From positions 1-64,000 of the forward strand of contig NZ_FMXE01000014.1 in assembly GCF_900103735.1 (NCBI RefSeq): DNA of 64,000 bases, read 5' to 3'. Positions within the stretch are counted from its first letter, which is position 1. Every line of letters begins with the position of its first letter. This DNA comes from Algoriphagus alkaliphilus (GTDB lineage Bacteria; Bacteroidota; Bacteroidia; Cytophagales; Cyclobacteriaceae). The notes under the pieces were generated by a model. It was not told where the DNA came from, did no database searches, and saw only the letters and a list, made by a program, of their open reading frames with translations. Of this stretch, positions 8,505 to 18,461 are shown piece after piece. The position numbers were made by a program, and so were the translations under genes.

Positions 8505-9251
8505 GTGAACGCAACCCAATTCCTCGACTTAATCCAAAAAGCAGATCACCTGGAAAAGGCGGATTATCTTCAACTGAAAAAAGTCCAGGAGAACTTCCCC
8601 TACTTTCAGATTCCCCATGTGTTGGCAGCGAGGTATGAGTTTTTGAAAAGTAAGGGTGCCAAAAGTCAACATTTAGCTCAGGCAGCTATCACCAGCCCGG
8701 ATCGGATTTGGCTTAAAAAACTCATCGAAAAGCAGGTCCCTGAAGATTTCAGATCCTTCCAAGTCAATGACGACCTTCTTCCTGAAGAATCTGAAAGCGG
8801 ACTGGATGCTGCGAAAAGAACAGCGTCCCTGAAAAATCTGGGACTTCAACTGAAAGGACAAGTTCCTGTAGAGGATGAATCGATAGTCGAAAAGCCAAAA
8901 CCTAAAAGACGAAAGCCACCTCAAGACGATCTGATCGAAACCATCAAACGAAAGGAAAAGCGGGAAATCATTGACTCCAAGAAGCAAGAGCAGATTGATA
9001 TGATCAAGGCGTTCAGCAAGAAGGAATTCAAGCTGGCAACAATCAAAGAAATCGAGGCAAACAAGAATACCGAAAACTTGGCGGAGACCAGCACCAAACT
9101 TCACGAAAATCTACTTTCCGAGTCCTTTGCCAAAATTTTGGCCCAGCAAGGCAAAAAAGGGATGGCTAAGGAAATATATGAGAAGCTGGCTTTGAAGTTT
9201 CCCGAGAAAAGGGCTTACTTTGCGGACTTAATTGAAAAACTGAAAGAATAA
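8505..9251 (+). CDS. Conserved hypothetical protein with basic linker and TPR-like C-terminus
   Basis: Not assigned to a named family. The 248-residue protein starts at GTG (NATQFLDLIQKADHLEKADY). The N-terminal ~100 residues are helical (ENFPYFQIPHVLAARYEFLKS). The middle is a highly basic, disordered linker (KPKPKRRKPPQDDLIETIKRKEKRE). The last 45 residues look like a single TPR-type helical hairpin (SFAKILAQQGKKGMAKEIYE, then LALKFPEKRAYFADLI). No signal peptide is seen, so it is probably cytoplasmic. It lies between lptE and secG, 30 bp and 10 bp from its neighbours, suggesting an operon linked to envelope or secretion. Confidence 0.8.
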   Translation: MNATQFLDLIQKADHLEKADYLQLKKVQENFPYFQIPHVLAARYEFLKSKGAKSQHLAQAAITSPDRIWLKKLIEKQVPEDFRSFQVNDDLLPEESESGLDAAKRTASLKNLGLQLKGQVPVEDESIVEKPKPKRRKPPQDDLIETIKRKEKREIIDSKKQEQIDMIKAFSKKEFKLATIKEIEANKNTENLAETSTKLHENLLSESFAKILAQQGKKGMAKEIYEKLALKFPEKRAYFADLIEKLKE

Positions 9252-9261
9252 TATAAACCAT

Positions 9262-9618
9262 ATGTTTACCGTATTAATTACCATCATCTTAATCCTTGCA
9301 GTATTACTGATTTTAGTAATTCTGGGTCAAAATTCAAAAGGTGGCGCCGGAGCGGCTTTCGGAGGCAGTGCTTCCCAAATCATGGGGGTAACCCGAACAG
9401 GAAATGTTTTGGAAAAAGCTACCTGGGTTTTGGCAATCTCTATTTTGGTATTGTCTTTGGCATCTTCAGCTTTCTACACTACCAGTCAGCCAAACCAATT
9501 CTCCTCTCCAAATATTGAAAGTGCAAAACAGCAAGTAGTAGCACCTGCATTTGGAGAACCACAAAATGCTCTTCCGGCAGTAGAGACTCCGGTAGAAGGC
9601 GATACTACAGGAAACTAA
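9262..9618 (+). CDS. secG: Preprotein translocase subunit SecG
   Basis: A small inner-membrane partner of SecYE that assists protein export. The 118-residue protein has two membrane segments (residues 2-22, and about 55-75 TWVLAISILVLSLASSAFY). They are separated by the family's cytoplasmic glycine-rich loop QNSKGGAGAAFGGSASQIMG, which is diagnostic. The C-terminal 40 residues are an acidic, proline-containing tail longer than in proteobacterial SecG, as is common in this phylum. It is last in the activator-lptE-hypothetical-secG run and is followed by a terminator and tandem hairpin repeats. Confidence 0.95.
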   Translation: MFTVLITIILILAVLLILVILGQNSKGGAGAAFGGSASQIMGVTRTGNVLEKATWVLAISILVLSLASSAFYTTSQPNQFSSPNIESAKQQVVAPAFGEPQNALPAVETPVEGDTTGN

Positions 9619-9642
9619 GTCAAACACCGGAAATAGCTAAAA

Positions 9643-9671
9643 AAGTCTGGCCGTAGGGTCAGACTTTTTTT
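9643..9671 (+). terminator. Intrinsic terminator after secG (first repeat copy)
   Basis: AAGTCTG and CAGACTT pair around a 10-nt loop, followed by a run of seven T residues. The same hairpin and T-run recur 110 and 220 bp downstream as part of the tandem repeat. Confidence 0.85.
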
Positions 9672-9955
9672 GTGCCGTTGTGAGTGTCATCACTCACAAC
9701 AGGAGTTCAGTGAGTGGAGACACTCACTGAGGCGGGACAATAATCGATTGAATAGTCTGGTCGAAAGGTCAGACTTTTTTTGCGCCGTTGTGAGTGTCAT
9801 CACTCACAACAGGAGTTCAGTGAGTGGAGACACTCACTGAGGCGGGACAATAATCGATTGAATAGTCTGGTCGAAAGGTCAGACTTTTTTTGCGCCGTTG
9901 TGAGTGTCTCCACTCGCAACAGGAATTCAGTGAGTGGGGACACTCACTGAGGCAC
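9644..9955. repeat. Three tandem 110-bp units, each with three hairpins
   Basis: Units start at 9644, 9754 and 9864 (the last lacks its final ~20 bp). Each holds (a) the AGTCTG...CAGACT terminator hairpin with T-run, (b) GTTGTGAGTG-4nt-CACTCACAAC and (c) TCAGTGAGTG-4nt-CACTCACTGA. Copies 1 and 2 are nearly identical. Copy 3 differs in loops and at one stem position (CACTCGCAAC), which still pairs as G-T. A further fragment (ACTCACTGAGGCAGG) lies at about 9969-9984. The first unit supplies the secG terminator; the purpose of the others is unknown. There is no spacer diversity, so this is not a CRISPR array. Confidence 0.9.
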
Positions 9956-9989
9956 CTTCTTTAGGCATGTACTCACTGAGGCAGGTAAA

Positions 9990-10697
9990 TTATGACACAG
10001 ACTTAAGCAAAAGCCTTTTACTCAGCGGGATCAGGGTCTCCTCTATTGGAAAAACATGAGGGCTGTGGACTCTCCAGGTCGCTGGATTCGGGAGTTCTTT
10101 AACTTCACGAATCAGTTGCATTTTTAGCTTTTCGAGAGTGTTGACAAGGTTTTTTTGAAAAATGCCAAGCAACCAAAAGGTAATGCTTCTGAATTTTTCA
10201 CCCGCCATCTGCAGCATATTGGATTTATATCGAAAAGCATGCACGTCGGAGCTTGACTCTCTTGTCATCAGCACAAATCCTTCACGATTGTAGATTGGCA
10301 AAATACCAACCGGTTCAAATTCCACTTGTTCCTCCACAAAATCATAAATGGATTTTCCTTCTTCGATTTGCCGTGTGATTCGAGGCAGGGCAAAATCGGT
10401 AATCTGTGAAATTTCTTTCATTACTTCACCGTCCTCAACTTTGGGCTGGTACTGAAGTTGGACACTTTGAAAATCAATGCCATTAAGTGCTTTTGGGAAA
10501 AGGTTACTCAGCTGAGTTTTTCCGGAATTTAACTCGTGCAAGACCCGGTGATGATCAATCAGATCCGAAAGGACGGGATAGAGTTTGACGGCCTGAAATT
10601 CCCGGTTTGCTTCCTGCAGGTAGGCTAGCAATTGGTACTTTTTGTATTCGAAATCGATCAACCCTTCGGTGATCCAGTTTTTAGGCAATGTTTTCAT
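9990..10697 (-). CDS. Conserved hypothetical protein
   Basis: The function is not recognised. A 235-residue soluble-looking protein without signal peptide or membrane segment. It starts at an ATG giving MKTLPKNWITEGLIDFEYKK. The sequence is mixed alpha/beta with a long helical stretch near the C-terminus (QKNLVNTLEKLKMQLIREVKEL). The frame is open a further 43 codons upstream, but that extension runs into the groES control region and lacks protein-like features, so the internal start is preferred. It is divergent from groES, and its regulatory region would be shared with the inverted repeats described there. Confidence 0.7.
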   Translation of the reverse strand: MKTLPKNWITEGLIDFEYKKYQLLAYLQEANREFQAVKLYPVLSDLIDHHRVLHELNSGKTQLSNLFPKALNGIDFQSVQLQYQPKVEDGEVMKEISQITDFALPRITRQIEEGKSIYDFVEEQVEFEPVGILPIYNREGFVLMTRESSSDVHAFRYKSNMLQMAGEKFRSITFWLLGIFQKNLVNTLEKLKMQLIREVKELPNPATWRVHSPHVFPIEETLIPLSKRLLLKSVS

Positions 10698-10751
10698 GGG
10701 TATGAAGCGAAGTTTAAATGGGTAATGTTGGTTTGTATCAAAATAGTAATT

Positions 10752-10790
10752 TCTGACATTTTTTACACGGCCGAGGGAAAAAATGACAGA
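10752..10790. promoter_or_regulatory. Putative upstream activating site of groESL (13-bp inverted repeat)
   Basis: TCTGACATTTTTT and AAAAAATGACAGA pair at 12 of 13 positions around a 13-nt spacer. The centre lies about 110-115 bp upstream of the proposed sigma-54 promoter, the usual distance for an enhancer-binding activator. TGACA half-sites recur at 10796-10801 and in the promoter-proximal repeat. The role is inferred. Confidence 0.45.
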
Positions 10791-10848
10791 CTTTATTGAC
10801 AAAAAAGTAACAACAATTCCCGTCAACCTCAGACTTTCCCAGCCGATT

Positions 10849-10865
10849 TGTCAGCCTTTTTGACA
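10849..10865. promoter_or_regulatory. Promoter-proximal TGTCA-N7-TGACA inverted repeat
   Basis: TGTCA GCCTTTT TGACA ends 9 bp before the proposed -24 element of groES. It uses the same TGACA half-site as the distal repeat. It could be a second activator site or a repressor operator. Confidence 0.45.
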
Positions 10866-10874
10866 CAAAAGCCC

Positions 10875-10892
10875 TTGGCACAGGAAGTGCTA
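10875..10892 (+). promoter_or_regulatory. Sigma-54 (-24/-12) promoter for groESL
   Basis: TTGGCACAGGAAGTGCTA matches the sigma-54 consensus TTGGCAC-N5-TTGCA. The invariant GG and GC dinucleotides are spaced by exactly 10 nt, and there is one mismatch in the -12 box (GTGCT for TTGCT). It lies about 50 bp upstream of the groES ATG, on the correct strand. No TTG-N19-TAnnTTTG housekeeping promoter was seen in the same gap. Confidence 0.6.
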
Positions 10893-10942
10893 TTAGGGCA
10901 GTAGCATTTAATTCAAAATCTAACCTTAAACAAATTAATACT

Positions 10943-11221
10943 ATGTCAAACGTGAACATCAAACCTCTTGCAGACCGAGTTTTGGTACAACCAGCTGCAG
11001 CTGAAGAGAAAACTGCTTCCGGACTTTATATCCCGGATACTGCAAAAGAAAAACCTCAGAAAGGCACAGTAGTCGCAGTAGGCAACGGAAAAAAAGATGA
11101 GCCCTTGACTGTAAAAGTGGGAGACACCGTTTTGTACGGAAAATATTCCGGTACTGAACTTAGCGTAGAAGGCAAGGATTTCCTCATCATGAGAGAGTCT
11201 GACATTTTCGCTATCCTTTAA
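10943..11221 (+). CDS. groES: Co-chaperonin GroES
   Basis: The 92-residue lid of the GroEL cage. The family start [13 protein letters not shown], the mobile loop around [19 protein letters not shown] (residues 17-36, with the GroEL-binding SGLYIP), and the roof/beta-barrel segment [15 protein letters not shown] are all present at normal length. It is followed by groEL after 39 bp on the same strand, forming the standard operon. Regulation probably runs through the sigma-54-like promoter upstream; no CIRCE element (TTAGCACTC-N9-GAGTGCTAA) is seen in the leader. Confidence 0.98.
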   Translation: MSNVNIKPLADRVLVQPAAAEEKTASGLYIPDTAKEKPQKGTVVAVGNGKKDEPLTVKVGDTVLYGKYSGTELSVEGKDFLIMRESDIFAIL

Positions 11222-12889
<1,668 letters not shown>

Positions 12890-12909
12890 TCCAAATTCCA
12901 CAAAAAACG

Positions 12910-12938
12910 AAGGAGGTCCATTGGGCCTCCTTTTTTAT
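12910..12938 (+). terminator. Intrinsic terminator of groESL
   Basis: AAGGAGG and CCTCCTT enclose a 9-nt loop and are followed by a T-run, 20 bp after the groEL stop codon. Confidence 0.9.
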
Positions 12939-13061
12939 TGGCCTGATTTATAGGCTCCATATCAATGAAAAAAATAAAAAGGAGGGAAATACTTTTCTAA
13001 GGTAGAGGAATAATTGTATTTTGGATGACTAACAGACCTCGACCACATACTTAAAATTTTA

Positions 13062-13448
13062 ATGATTCACTTTGATGCCATTTTTTTAGTGGATGATGAC
13101 CCCATAAACAACCTTATCAATAGGAGACTTTTGGGTAAAGTGGGGATTGGCGATCAAATAGACGAATTTTTAAGCGGTGAGAAAGCTTTGGAAAAAATCA
13201 GTGAATTAAATCCCAATGACAGCTTATTGATTTTTTTGGATATCAATATGCCGGTGATAAATGGTTGGGAGTTTCTAGACAGATACTGTGAAATTTTTCC
13301 TGATCGGGAGGACAAAATTGTGATTCTCTCTAGTTCAATTGACTTCCAAGACCGACAGCGGGCAAATGAATATTCGATCGTTTCGGGATTTCTGGAAAAG
13401 CCCCTGACTATTGATAAAATCAACGGGCAAATGGAAAGATATACTTAG
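13062..13448 (+). CDS. Single-domain response regulator
   Basis: A 128-residue CheY-like receiver with no output domain. The acidic pocket is LVDDDP (Asp 11-13), the phosphoacceptor is Asp60 in IFLDINMP, the Ser/Thr switch is in VILSSS, and the conserved Lys is K113 in LEKPL. Such proteins pass phosphate in relays or act on target proteins directly. No histidine kinase is near. It stands alone between the groEL terminator and a convergent serine hydrolase, whose stop is only 7 bp away. Confidence 0.93.
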   Translation: MIHFDAIFLVDDDPINNLINRRLLGKVGIGDQIDEFLSGEKALEKISELNPNDSLLIFLDINMPVINGWEFLDRYCEIFPDREDKIVILSSSIDFQDRQRANEYSIVSGFLEKPLTIDKINGQMERYT

Positions 13449-13455
13449 GGGCTAT

Positions 13456-14580
13456 CTACTTGATCACTTGATCAAGTCTCTGCCAAATATCCCGCATCAG
13501 TAGAAAAGGCACTAATGCATCCCCTCCTGAACTTCCCATCCGGATGATTACCAGATTCTGAGAAGGAATCACCATCAAAAATTGGCCGTTTTTTCCCATT
13601 GCCTGATACATATCGGCAGGAGCTTGAGGAATTAGTGATCCCGGAAGCACAGCCTGTGACCCGGGAACCATATAGGAGGCTTTGCCATTCAACCAAGTCA
13701 AATAGCCATAACTCAAATTCAGATTTTGAGAAGCTTGGGATAATTTTTCAAAATAATCACCCAACCAAATGGAAGTTCCGTTCCAGTTTCCTTTTGCCAA
13801 CAACAGCAATCCAAATCTGGCAAAAGACCTCGCATCGGAGTAGAAGATATTATTCATTCCAGTTTGTTGCCAAAAGCCTTTCATCCCAATTTTATCGCCC
13901 AGTTTCTCTTTGAAAAATGTTTGGTAGGGTTTGCCTGAGGCTTTTTCCATTACCTTTTCCAATAAGGTATAAGTGGCATTGTGATAACTCCATCGAGAAC
14001 CGGGCTTTGCCAAATACTTCAGACCGGCCGGTGATGTATCATCCAGATTGGCAACTTTGTCATCAATCCCTGTGGTAAAAGTGAGCTGGTGAATCAATCT
14101 GATTTCCCGTTCCTGATTGCGGGACATGGAAGTCCAGCCTTCACCAAGAAACTTTTGAGTACGGTCGTTGGTGCTGAGCAGCTTTTCCTGTTGGGCCAGA
14201 CCTACTAGTGCCGCAGTGAGCGTTTTTCCAGCCGAGGCCCAATACCAAAGCGAGTTTTGGTCCATCTCCCCTGCCCCCGTGAGCTTCCTTCCCCAATACT
14301 CCTCCACGACGATTTTTCCATCTTTCAAAATGATGAATGCCCTGGTATCCTGAGTCGGAAGCCAAGCCAGCAATTCAGCCAAAGCCATCTGGTCCCAACC
14401 GAGTTCTGCCAATGGCATCTTTTCCCATAAGGCGGATTCATTTGGGGGGAAATACAAATTAGGTACCGGGACTGGTTTGGGCTTTTGAGCCTCAACACAG
14501 GAGAACACAAAGAACACACCGAATCCTATGAGGATCTTGATGAAATTGTTCAGTGTAATAGAAAAGATGCTGTGTCCCAT
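13456..14580 (-). CDS. Serine hydrolase of the beta-lactamase/PBP4* family, lipoprotein
   Basis: A 374-residue penicillin-recognising serine hydrolase. The catalytic SxxK is S116-A-G-K119 and the YxN motif is in SYHNATYTLLE near residue 197. The third motif is less clear, as in many PBP4*/esterase-type members. An N-terminal hydrophobic segment (FIKILIGFGVFFVF) ends in SC (Cys28), so it is probably lipid-anchored outside the cytoplasm. The substrate cannot be told: D-amino peptide, ester or beta-lactam. It is monocistronic and convergent with the response regulator. Directly upstream are decayed genes. Confidence 0.88.
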   Translation of the reverse strand: MGHSIFSITLNNFIKILIGFGVFFVFSCVEAQKPKPVPVPNLYFPPNESALWEKMPLAELGWDQMALAELLAWLPTQDTRAFIILKDGKIVVEEYWGRKLTGAGEMDQNSLWYWASAGKTLTAALVGLAQQEKLLSTNDRTQKFLGEGWTSMSRNQEREIRLIHQLTFTTGIDDKVANLDDTSPAGLKYLAKPGSRWSYHNATYTLLEKVMEKASGKPYQTFFKEKLGDKIGMKGFWQQTGMNNIFYSDARSFARFGLLLLAKGNWNGTSIWLGDYFEKLSQASQNLNLSYGYLTWLNGKASYMVPGSQAVLPGSLIPQAPADMYQAMGKNGQFLMVIPSQNLVIIRMGSSGGDALVPFLLMRDIWQRLDQVIK

Positions 14581-14601
14581 GATTTATTTTCTTAGAGTGT
14601 A

Positions 14602-14842
14602 TTAAATAAATTTTTTCAAATCTTCACTGAAAAGCTTTGCTGAAGGCAAAAGGATCAGGCGATTTTTTTTTTCCGGATTTTCTTTGAAATAGGCAGTAAA
14701 ACCAAAAAGTGCGATTGGTTTGCTCGCTTAGGATTTTTTTAGTTTTAAGGTCTATCAGACGACCCGAATGGATTAGGGTTTTTTGTGCAAAAGCAGAAAG
14801 TGAAAGTGTCAGGAAAACTCCTGCAAGTATAAGTTTCTACAT
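14602..14842 (-). pseudogene. Collapsed secreted amidohydrolase-like gene (both ends kept, middle lost)
   Basis: Reading the minus strand from 14842 gives ATG, a TAG at codon 2, then KLILAGVFLTLSLSAFAQ, a signal peptide. TLIHSGRLIDLKTKKI follows, which resembles the first strand of amidohydrolases of the imidazolonepropionase type. About 45 codons in, the frame shifts by one and reads FTAYFKENPEKKNRLIL... to a clean C-terminus ending LKKFI and TAA at 14602. Whether the two ends come from the same parent gene is not certain. It is clearly non-functional. Confidence 0.6.
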
Positions 14843-14939
14843 ATAAGGGTTGGTCGGTCTTTATATCAATTAAGATAATTGATTAATCCGAATCTGTCAG
14901 TTTAGAATGACTTCAGGACTTTTAATTTTTGAATATTAA

Positions 14940-15329
14940 ACATTTAATCAGAATTTTGAGAAAAATGCCAAGCAAGTGGGAGATGCTCTACACGCAGGCA
15001 AGCCACTGGCGGGTAAACACGGAGTTTAAACCCCATTGCTTAAAATGATCATCGAATCAGCCTTGGAAGGTGAACTGGATTATCATCTGTATTGACTACT
15101 TAAATTGATCTATACGACCAATCCCATTGAAAGCTACCACAGAATGGTTCGAAAAGTCACCAAAACCAAAGGCTCATTCAGTTCAGAAAATGCTATCTTA
15201 AAACAGATTTATCTGGCAACCATAAATATCCAAACAAAATGGAAGGGTACTATTTTCGCCTGGCCTTCGATCCGAAAGGATCTGATCGCTTACTCTGAAG
15301 ATCGTTTTAACCAAACTGAGACAGTTTAA
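14940..15329 (+). pseudogene. IS256-family (Mutator-type) transposase remnant with internal deletion
   Basis: One reading frame gives FEKNAKQVGDALHAGKPL, then GKHGV, an in-frame TAA (15027-15029), TPLLKMIIESALEGELDYHL, an in-frame TGA (15093-15095), and then LIYTTNPIESYHRMVRKVTK to a normal C-terminus. The first part is the N-terminus and the second the C-terminus of an IS256-type transposase (normally about 400 residues). Roughly 230 central residues with the DDE catalytic core are missing, while the frame is preserved. Its end abuts the glycosyltransferase remnant on the other strand. No terminal inverted repeats were recognised. Confidence 0.8.
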
Positions 15330-16006
15330 AGAACACTCCAGTCGGGGAATCCAGAAGCCTTTTGTAAAAATCCTCAAATTGAAGGGTGACTTTTTGGAGG
15401 GTATGGTCAGACAGAACTAATTTACGAGCATTTGAAAGAATAGTTTCTTTTGATTTGGCATCCAGTGCCAATACCTCTTCTAGCGCCGATTCAAACCCAT
15501 TTTGATCATTTGGAGGTATGCACCAGCTAGGCTCCCCATTCTTTAAAACTTCCGGAATTCCTCCTACTCCATAGGCTATAACAGGTATTTTTAAACACAT
15601 GGCCTCCAAAATTTTTGAGAAGCAATTTGTAAAATGCCTTTTGCACCGAATTGGAAAGATAATACCCCAGCACTCCCGCATTGTTGAAAATCAATTTTCC
15701 CCGATAAGGATATAGTATTCGGGCCAAGGCTGCAAATTTCAAGGTATCCCCACCATTAGCTTGGATGATGTCAGCCTGGAAATCAGTGATAAATGCTTGG
15801 AATTTCCTCCAGCATCCGGGACTCCAAATCTCTTTTGTCGAAGTCAATCCAAAATGCACTACCGGGAAGGGAAGATTAAATTCACCGGGATAAAGTGAAA
15901 TCACTTTCAGGGTATGACCAAGCTTTTCCAAGTGACCTGCCAATTGACAGGCAAAGATCTCCTGACCTCTGGATTGCCTGGCATGGATTAAAAACAGTAT
16001 CCTCAT
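15307..16006 (-). pseudogene. GT4-type glycosyltransferase remnant, internally deleted and frameshifted
   Basis: The N-terminal part (from 16006) is a typical GT-B acceptor domain start: MRILFLIHARQSRGQEIFA, then QADIIQANGGDTLKFAAL. Near 15600 the reading shifts frame and continues as ILEAMCLKIPVIAYGVGG and IPEVLKNGEPSWCIPPND, the donor-site end of the same family. About 130 residues between the halves are missing. The usual length is about 370 residues; here about 245 are recoverable. Its ATG overlaps the end of the upstream IS4 remnant. The C-terminus runs 23 bp into the IS256 remnant on the other strand, so an insertion probably truncated it there. Confidence 0.8.
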
Positions 16007-16785
16007 CTTCTGGAATAAAAATCTAAGAATACCTCTTCATACATATAGTCGAGTTTGTTTTTGCCGGGTTCCTTCAGGTAGATGTCAATGTCAATTGGAT
16101 CTTGAGCATCTTTTGTTTGATAAATATTGATCAGGAATCCCAGCCGATTGACAAAATAAGCCTCGTTTCGGTGAACCTTGTCCATGTACTTGACAGTACA
16201 GTATCCCAGGTCCCTGATAAAAAGATCCTTCATCTGGATATCGTCTGTAAAATCTGCCGAGTCTGATTGATCATCCTGAGTTCCTGGAGTCAATCCTAAA
16301 TCCAGACTTTGTCCACTCAAAAAATCATATTCGTACTGGATACTGATCATGGAAGAGGAACGATGAAGTACTCCACCCTATCCCTGATAAATGCCCGAAA
16401 ATTCATCAGGGTGGGCAAATTTAGTGGAGTCCTTGATCCGTATCCGATTGAATCGTGGTTGAAAGGCAGCCTTATCGCCAGAGAACCCAATCTTCTGAGA
16501 TAAGACTGCATCAAGACATTTTCTTAAGAATTCAAAAGAAGATTCAGTGAAGCGATTGCTTGGTAATCCTTATGCCAAACTTGCGAAAAAGAAATAATGT
16601 AATTTCCAGAAGGCTAAAGTGTTTTCCTTTCTGATAGAAAAACATCAGGCTGAGCAAAAAAACTGAATCCGTCAAGTTTGGACAACCGGACACTAAAACC
16701 AGCTTCTCGGGCGAGATTGTCAACGGATTTCGTGTTGAAAACAGAGAAGAATTTTTTGATTAAAATTTTATCTTTTTTCTGTATA
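16003..16785 (-). pseudogene. IS4-family transposase remnant
   Basis: On the minus strand the segment KSVDNLAREAGFSVRLSKL (about 16620-16740) is an IS4-type N-terminus. After a frame change, RFNRIRIKDSTKFAHPDEF leads to an in-frame TAG (16380-16378). MISIQYEYDFLSGQSLDLG and MKDLFIRDLGYCTVKYM follow, the latter holding the second catalytic Asp of IS4 enzymes. The C-terminal third, with the YREK signature, is absent. The frames are broken at least twice, so it is inactive. No terminal inverted repeats were found. Confidence 0.75.
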
Positions 16786-17172
16786 AAAAATTGATATTCT
16801 ATTATTTAACTCCAAAATATCCGTGTCTTTGGAGAAGAAAAAAGGCAATAAACCGCAAAATAAACCGCCTTTTTAAACTAAAAAACAAGATAAAAATATG
16901 AGCAAAAGGAAGAAAGACCCCAATGAGTATCTACGTTTTGTTCACAATCAAACTCACCAACAAGGTTTTAGCTCGCTAAACTGACGGCTATTGCCTTACG
17001 GTAGATAAATCTGAAGACTGCATTATCGTAGGCACAAGTTTGAAAACTTGGGCCAATCGGGACAGGGGAATCATTCAGTTCGGATTATGGAAATATTTGC
17101 GTCTCGAATAATGAATCACTAATATTCGAACGCTTTCTTCATCCACTGCCCTTTTTTATTCTTTCGCCAAAA
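16786..17172. other. Gene-free gap with short open frames only
   Basis: AAAAAGGC (16839-16846) and GCCTTTTT (16867-16874) could form a weak terminator. Then a 28-codon frame (16898-16984, starting MSKRKKDPNEYLRFV) and a 42-codon continuation in the next frame (to 17111) follow. They may be a further decayed gene. I recognise neither, and no RNA gene is apparent. Confidence 0.4.
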
Positions 17173-18156
17173 ATGAAATCCGGAATATTTACCATTAGCC
17201 TTGACTTCGAACTTCTTTGGGGAATATTTGATAAGGTTGGTGCGCGGTACAAGCCAGAGTATTTTTCGAATACCCGTAAGATCATCCCCAATATGTTGGA
17301 GCTATTTGGCAGCAATGGAATCTCGGTAACCTGGGCGACTGTAGGCATGTTGTTTGCCGAAAATGAAGAGGAATGGAAGTTCTATTCCCCGGCTTACCTT
17401 CCCTCCTACCGGGACAAAAAGCTATCGGCATACGAATGGGCCAAGCTTAACGGAATACGTCCGGAGGTTCATTTTGCCCCGGAATTGATTGGCCAAATCT
17501 TAGCTACACCTTTTCAGGAACTGGGTTCGCATACCTATGCCCATTATTACACGCTGATGCGGGGCCAAAGCCCGGAACAATTTCGGCAAGACCTCAGGGC
17601 CACTCAAAAAATCGCCGAGGATAAATTTGGACTCAGGATGAAGTCCCTGGTATTTCCCCGAAACCACATAAACGAGCTATACCTGGGGATTTGCCTTGAA
17701 GAAGGCTATGACTATGTCCGGGGAAATCCCAAAAACTGGTTTTGGCAGGAGACCCAACATGAAAGTTTCGAGAAAAAGCTATTTCGGTCTGCGGATTGTT
17801 TTTTCGAGGTGGGAGAAAAATCATCTTTTGGAATTGATGAGATCCGGGAATTTGACAATGAGCCTTTGATCCTTCCTGCTTCGCGGATTCTCAGACCTTT
17901 AAACCCACTAAACCCGCCTTTTAATTCCGTTCGCTTAAGAAGGATTTTTAGAGAAATGGAACTTGCCGCAAAGCATAATGAAGTCTATCATTTATGGTGG
18001 CATCCCCACAATTTCGGAAATGCCCCTGATCAAAGTATGAAGGAATTGGGTCAGTTGATCCAGCATTTTCAGAAGTTGCGTGAGCAGTATGGGATGGAGT
18101 CTCTGTCGATGGCAGGAATGGGAGAAAAAGCAAAAAGTCGGCTTTTGACGGTTTAG
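17173..18156 (+). CDS. Polysaccharide deacetylase family protein (NodB-like)
   Basis: A 327-residue carbohydrate esterase 4-type protein. The metal-binding pattern is present: the N-terminal TISLDFELLWG (catalytic Asp), ELGSHTYAHYY (the His-x3-His pair, about residues 118-124), and a C-terminal YHLWWHPHNFG, the active-site His motif. No signal peptide is seen, so it probably acts in the cytoplasm or on lipid-linked sugars at the inner face. Family members remove N- or O-acetyl groups from glycans. It is the only intact gene within a 4-kb stretch of decayed ones, and probably belongs to the neighbouring polysaccharide locus. Confidence 0.88.
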   Translation: MKSGIFTISLDFELLWGIFDKVGARYKPEYFSNTRKIIPNMLELFGSNGISVTWATVGMLFAENEEEWKFYSPAYLPSYRDKKLSAYEWAKLNGIRPEVHFAPELIGQILATPFQELGSHTYAHYYTLMRGQSPEQFRQDLRATQKIAEDKFGLRMKSLVFPRNHINELYLGICLEEGYDYVRGNPKNWFWQETQHESFEKKLFRSADCFFEVGEKSSFGIDEIREFDNEPLILPASRILRPLNPLNPPFNSVRLRRIFREMELAAKHNEVYHLWWHPHNFGNAPDQSMKELGQLIQHFQKLREQYGMESLSMAGMGEKAKSRLLTV

Positions 18157-18301
18157 CTGGGTTTTGTTGAGGGCTTGGGATTTGGTCAAGAGCAGGCAGT
18201 TGTCCGCTGTGGGGGTGACCCGGATCCAAGCTTGGGGGATTAATCTTGACAGGGCTGATAAACAGGTCTGCTGAAAATCCATCTCCGTTTCGCTGGCAAT
18301 T

Positions 18302-18461
18302 GTATCCCTCCGAGGAACTACATCTTGATGTGCTTTGCTTTATGAGCTAAAGTTGCGTGATGAACAAGACAAGTATTGAAAGTATCCCTCCGAGGAACTA
18401 CATCTTGATGTGCTTTGCTTTATGAGCTAAAGTTGCGGGATGAAAAAGACAAGTATTGAAA
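18302..18461 (+). repeat. Tandem 80-bp duplication of an IS66 left end
   Basis: Copies at 18302-18381 and 18382-18461 differ at two positions only. Each begins with GTATCCCTCCGA, the terminal inverted repeat of the element, and each contains an ATG context (ATGAACAAGACAAG / ATGAAAAAGACAAG). The second copy supplies the start of the small fused open frame. Confidence 0.9.

Noticed and set aside
9644-9955. Possible CRISPR array
   Set aside because: The units are 110 bp, contiguous and without variable spacers, and no cas genes are present.
14847-14857. GGGTTGGTCGG, identical to 11 bp just inside the IS66 right end
   Set aside because: The outer inverted repeat (GGAGGGATAC) is missing here, so it may be chance or a heavily decayed end; not claimed as an IS66 copy.
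16309-16503. Plus-strand open frame of 64 codons
   Set aside because: It is antisense to the IS4 transposase remnant, which has recognisable family motifs on the other strand.
16898-17111. Two adjacent short frames (28 and 42 codons)
   Set aside because: No family recognised, different frames, no operon partner; described only as content of the gap.
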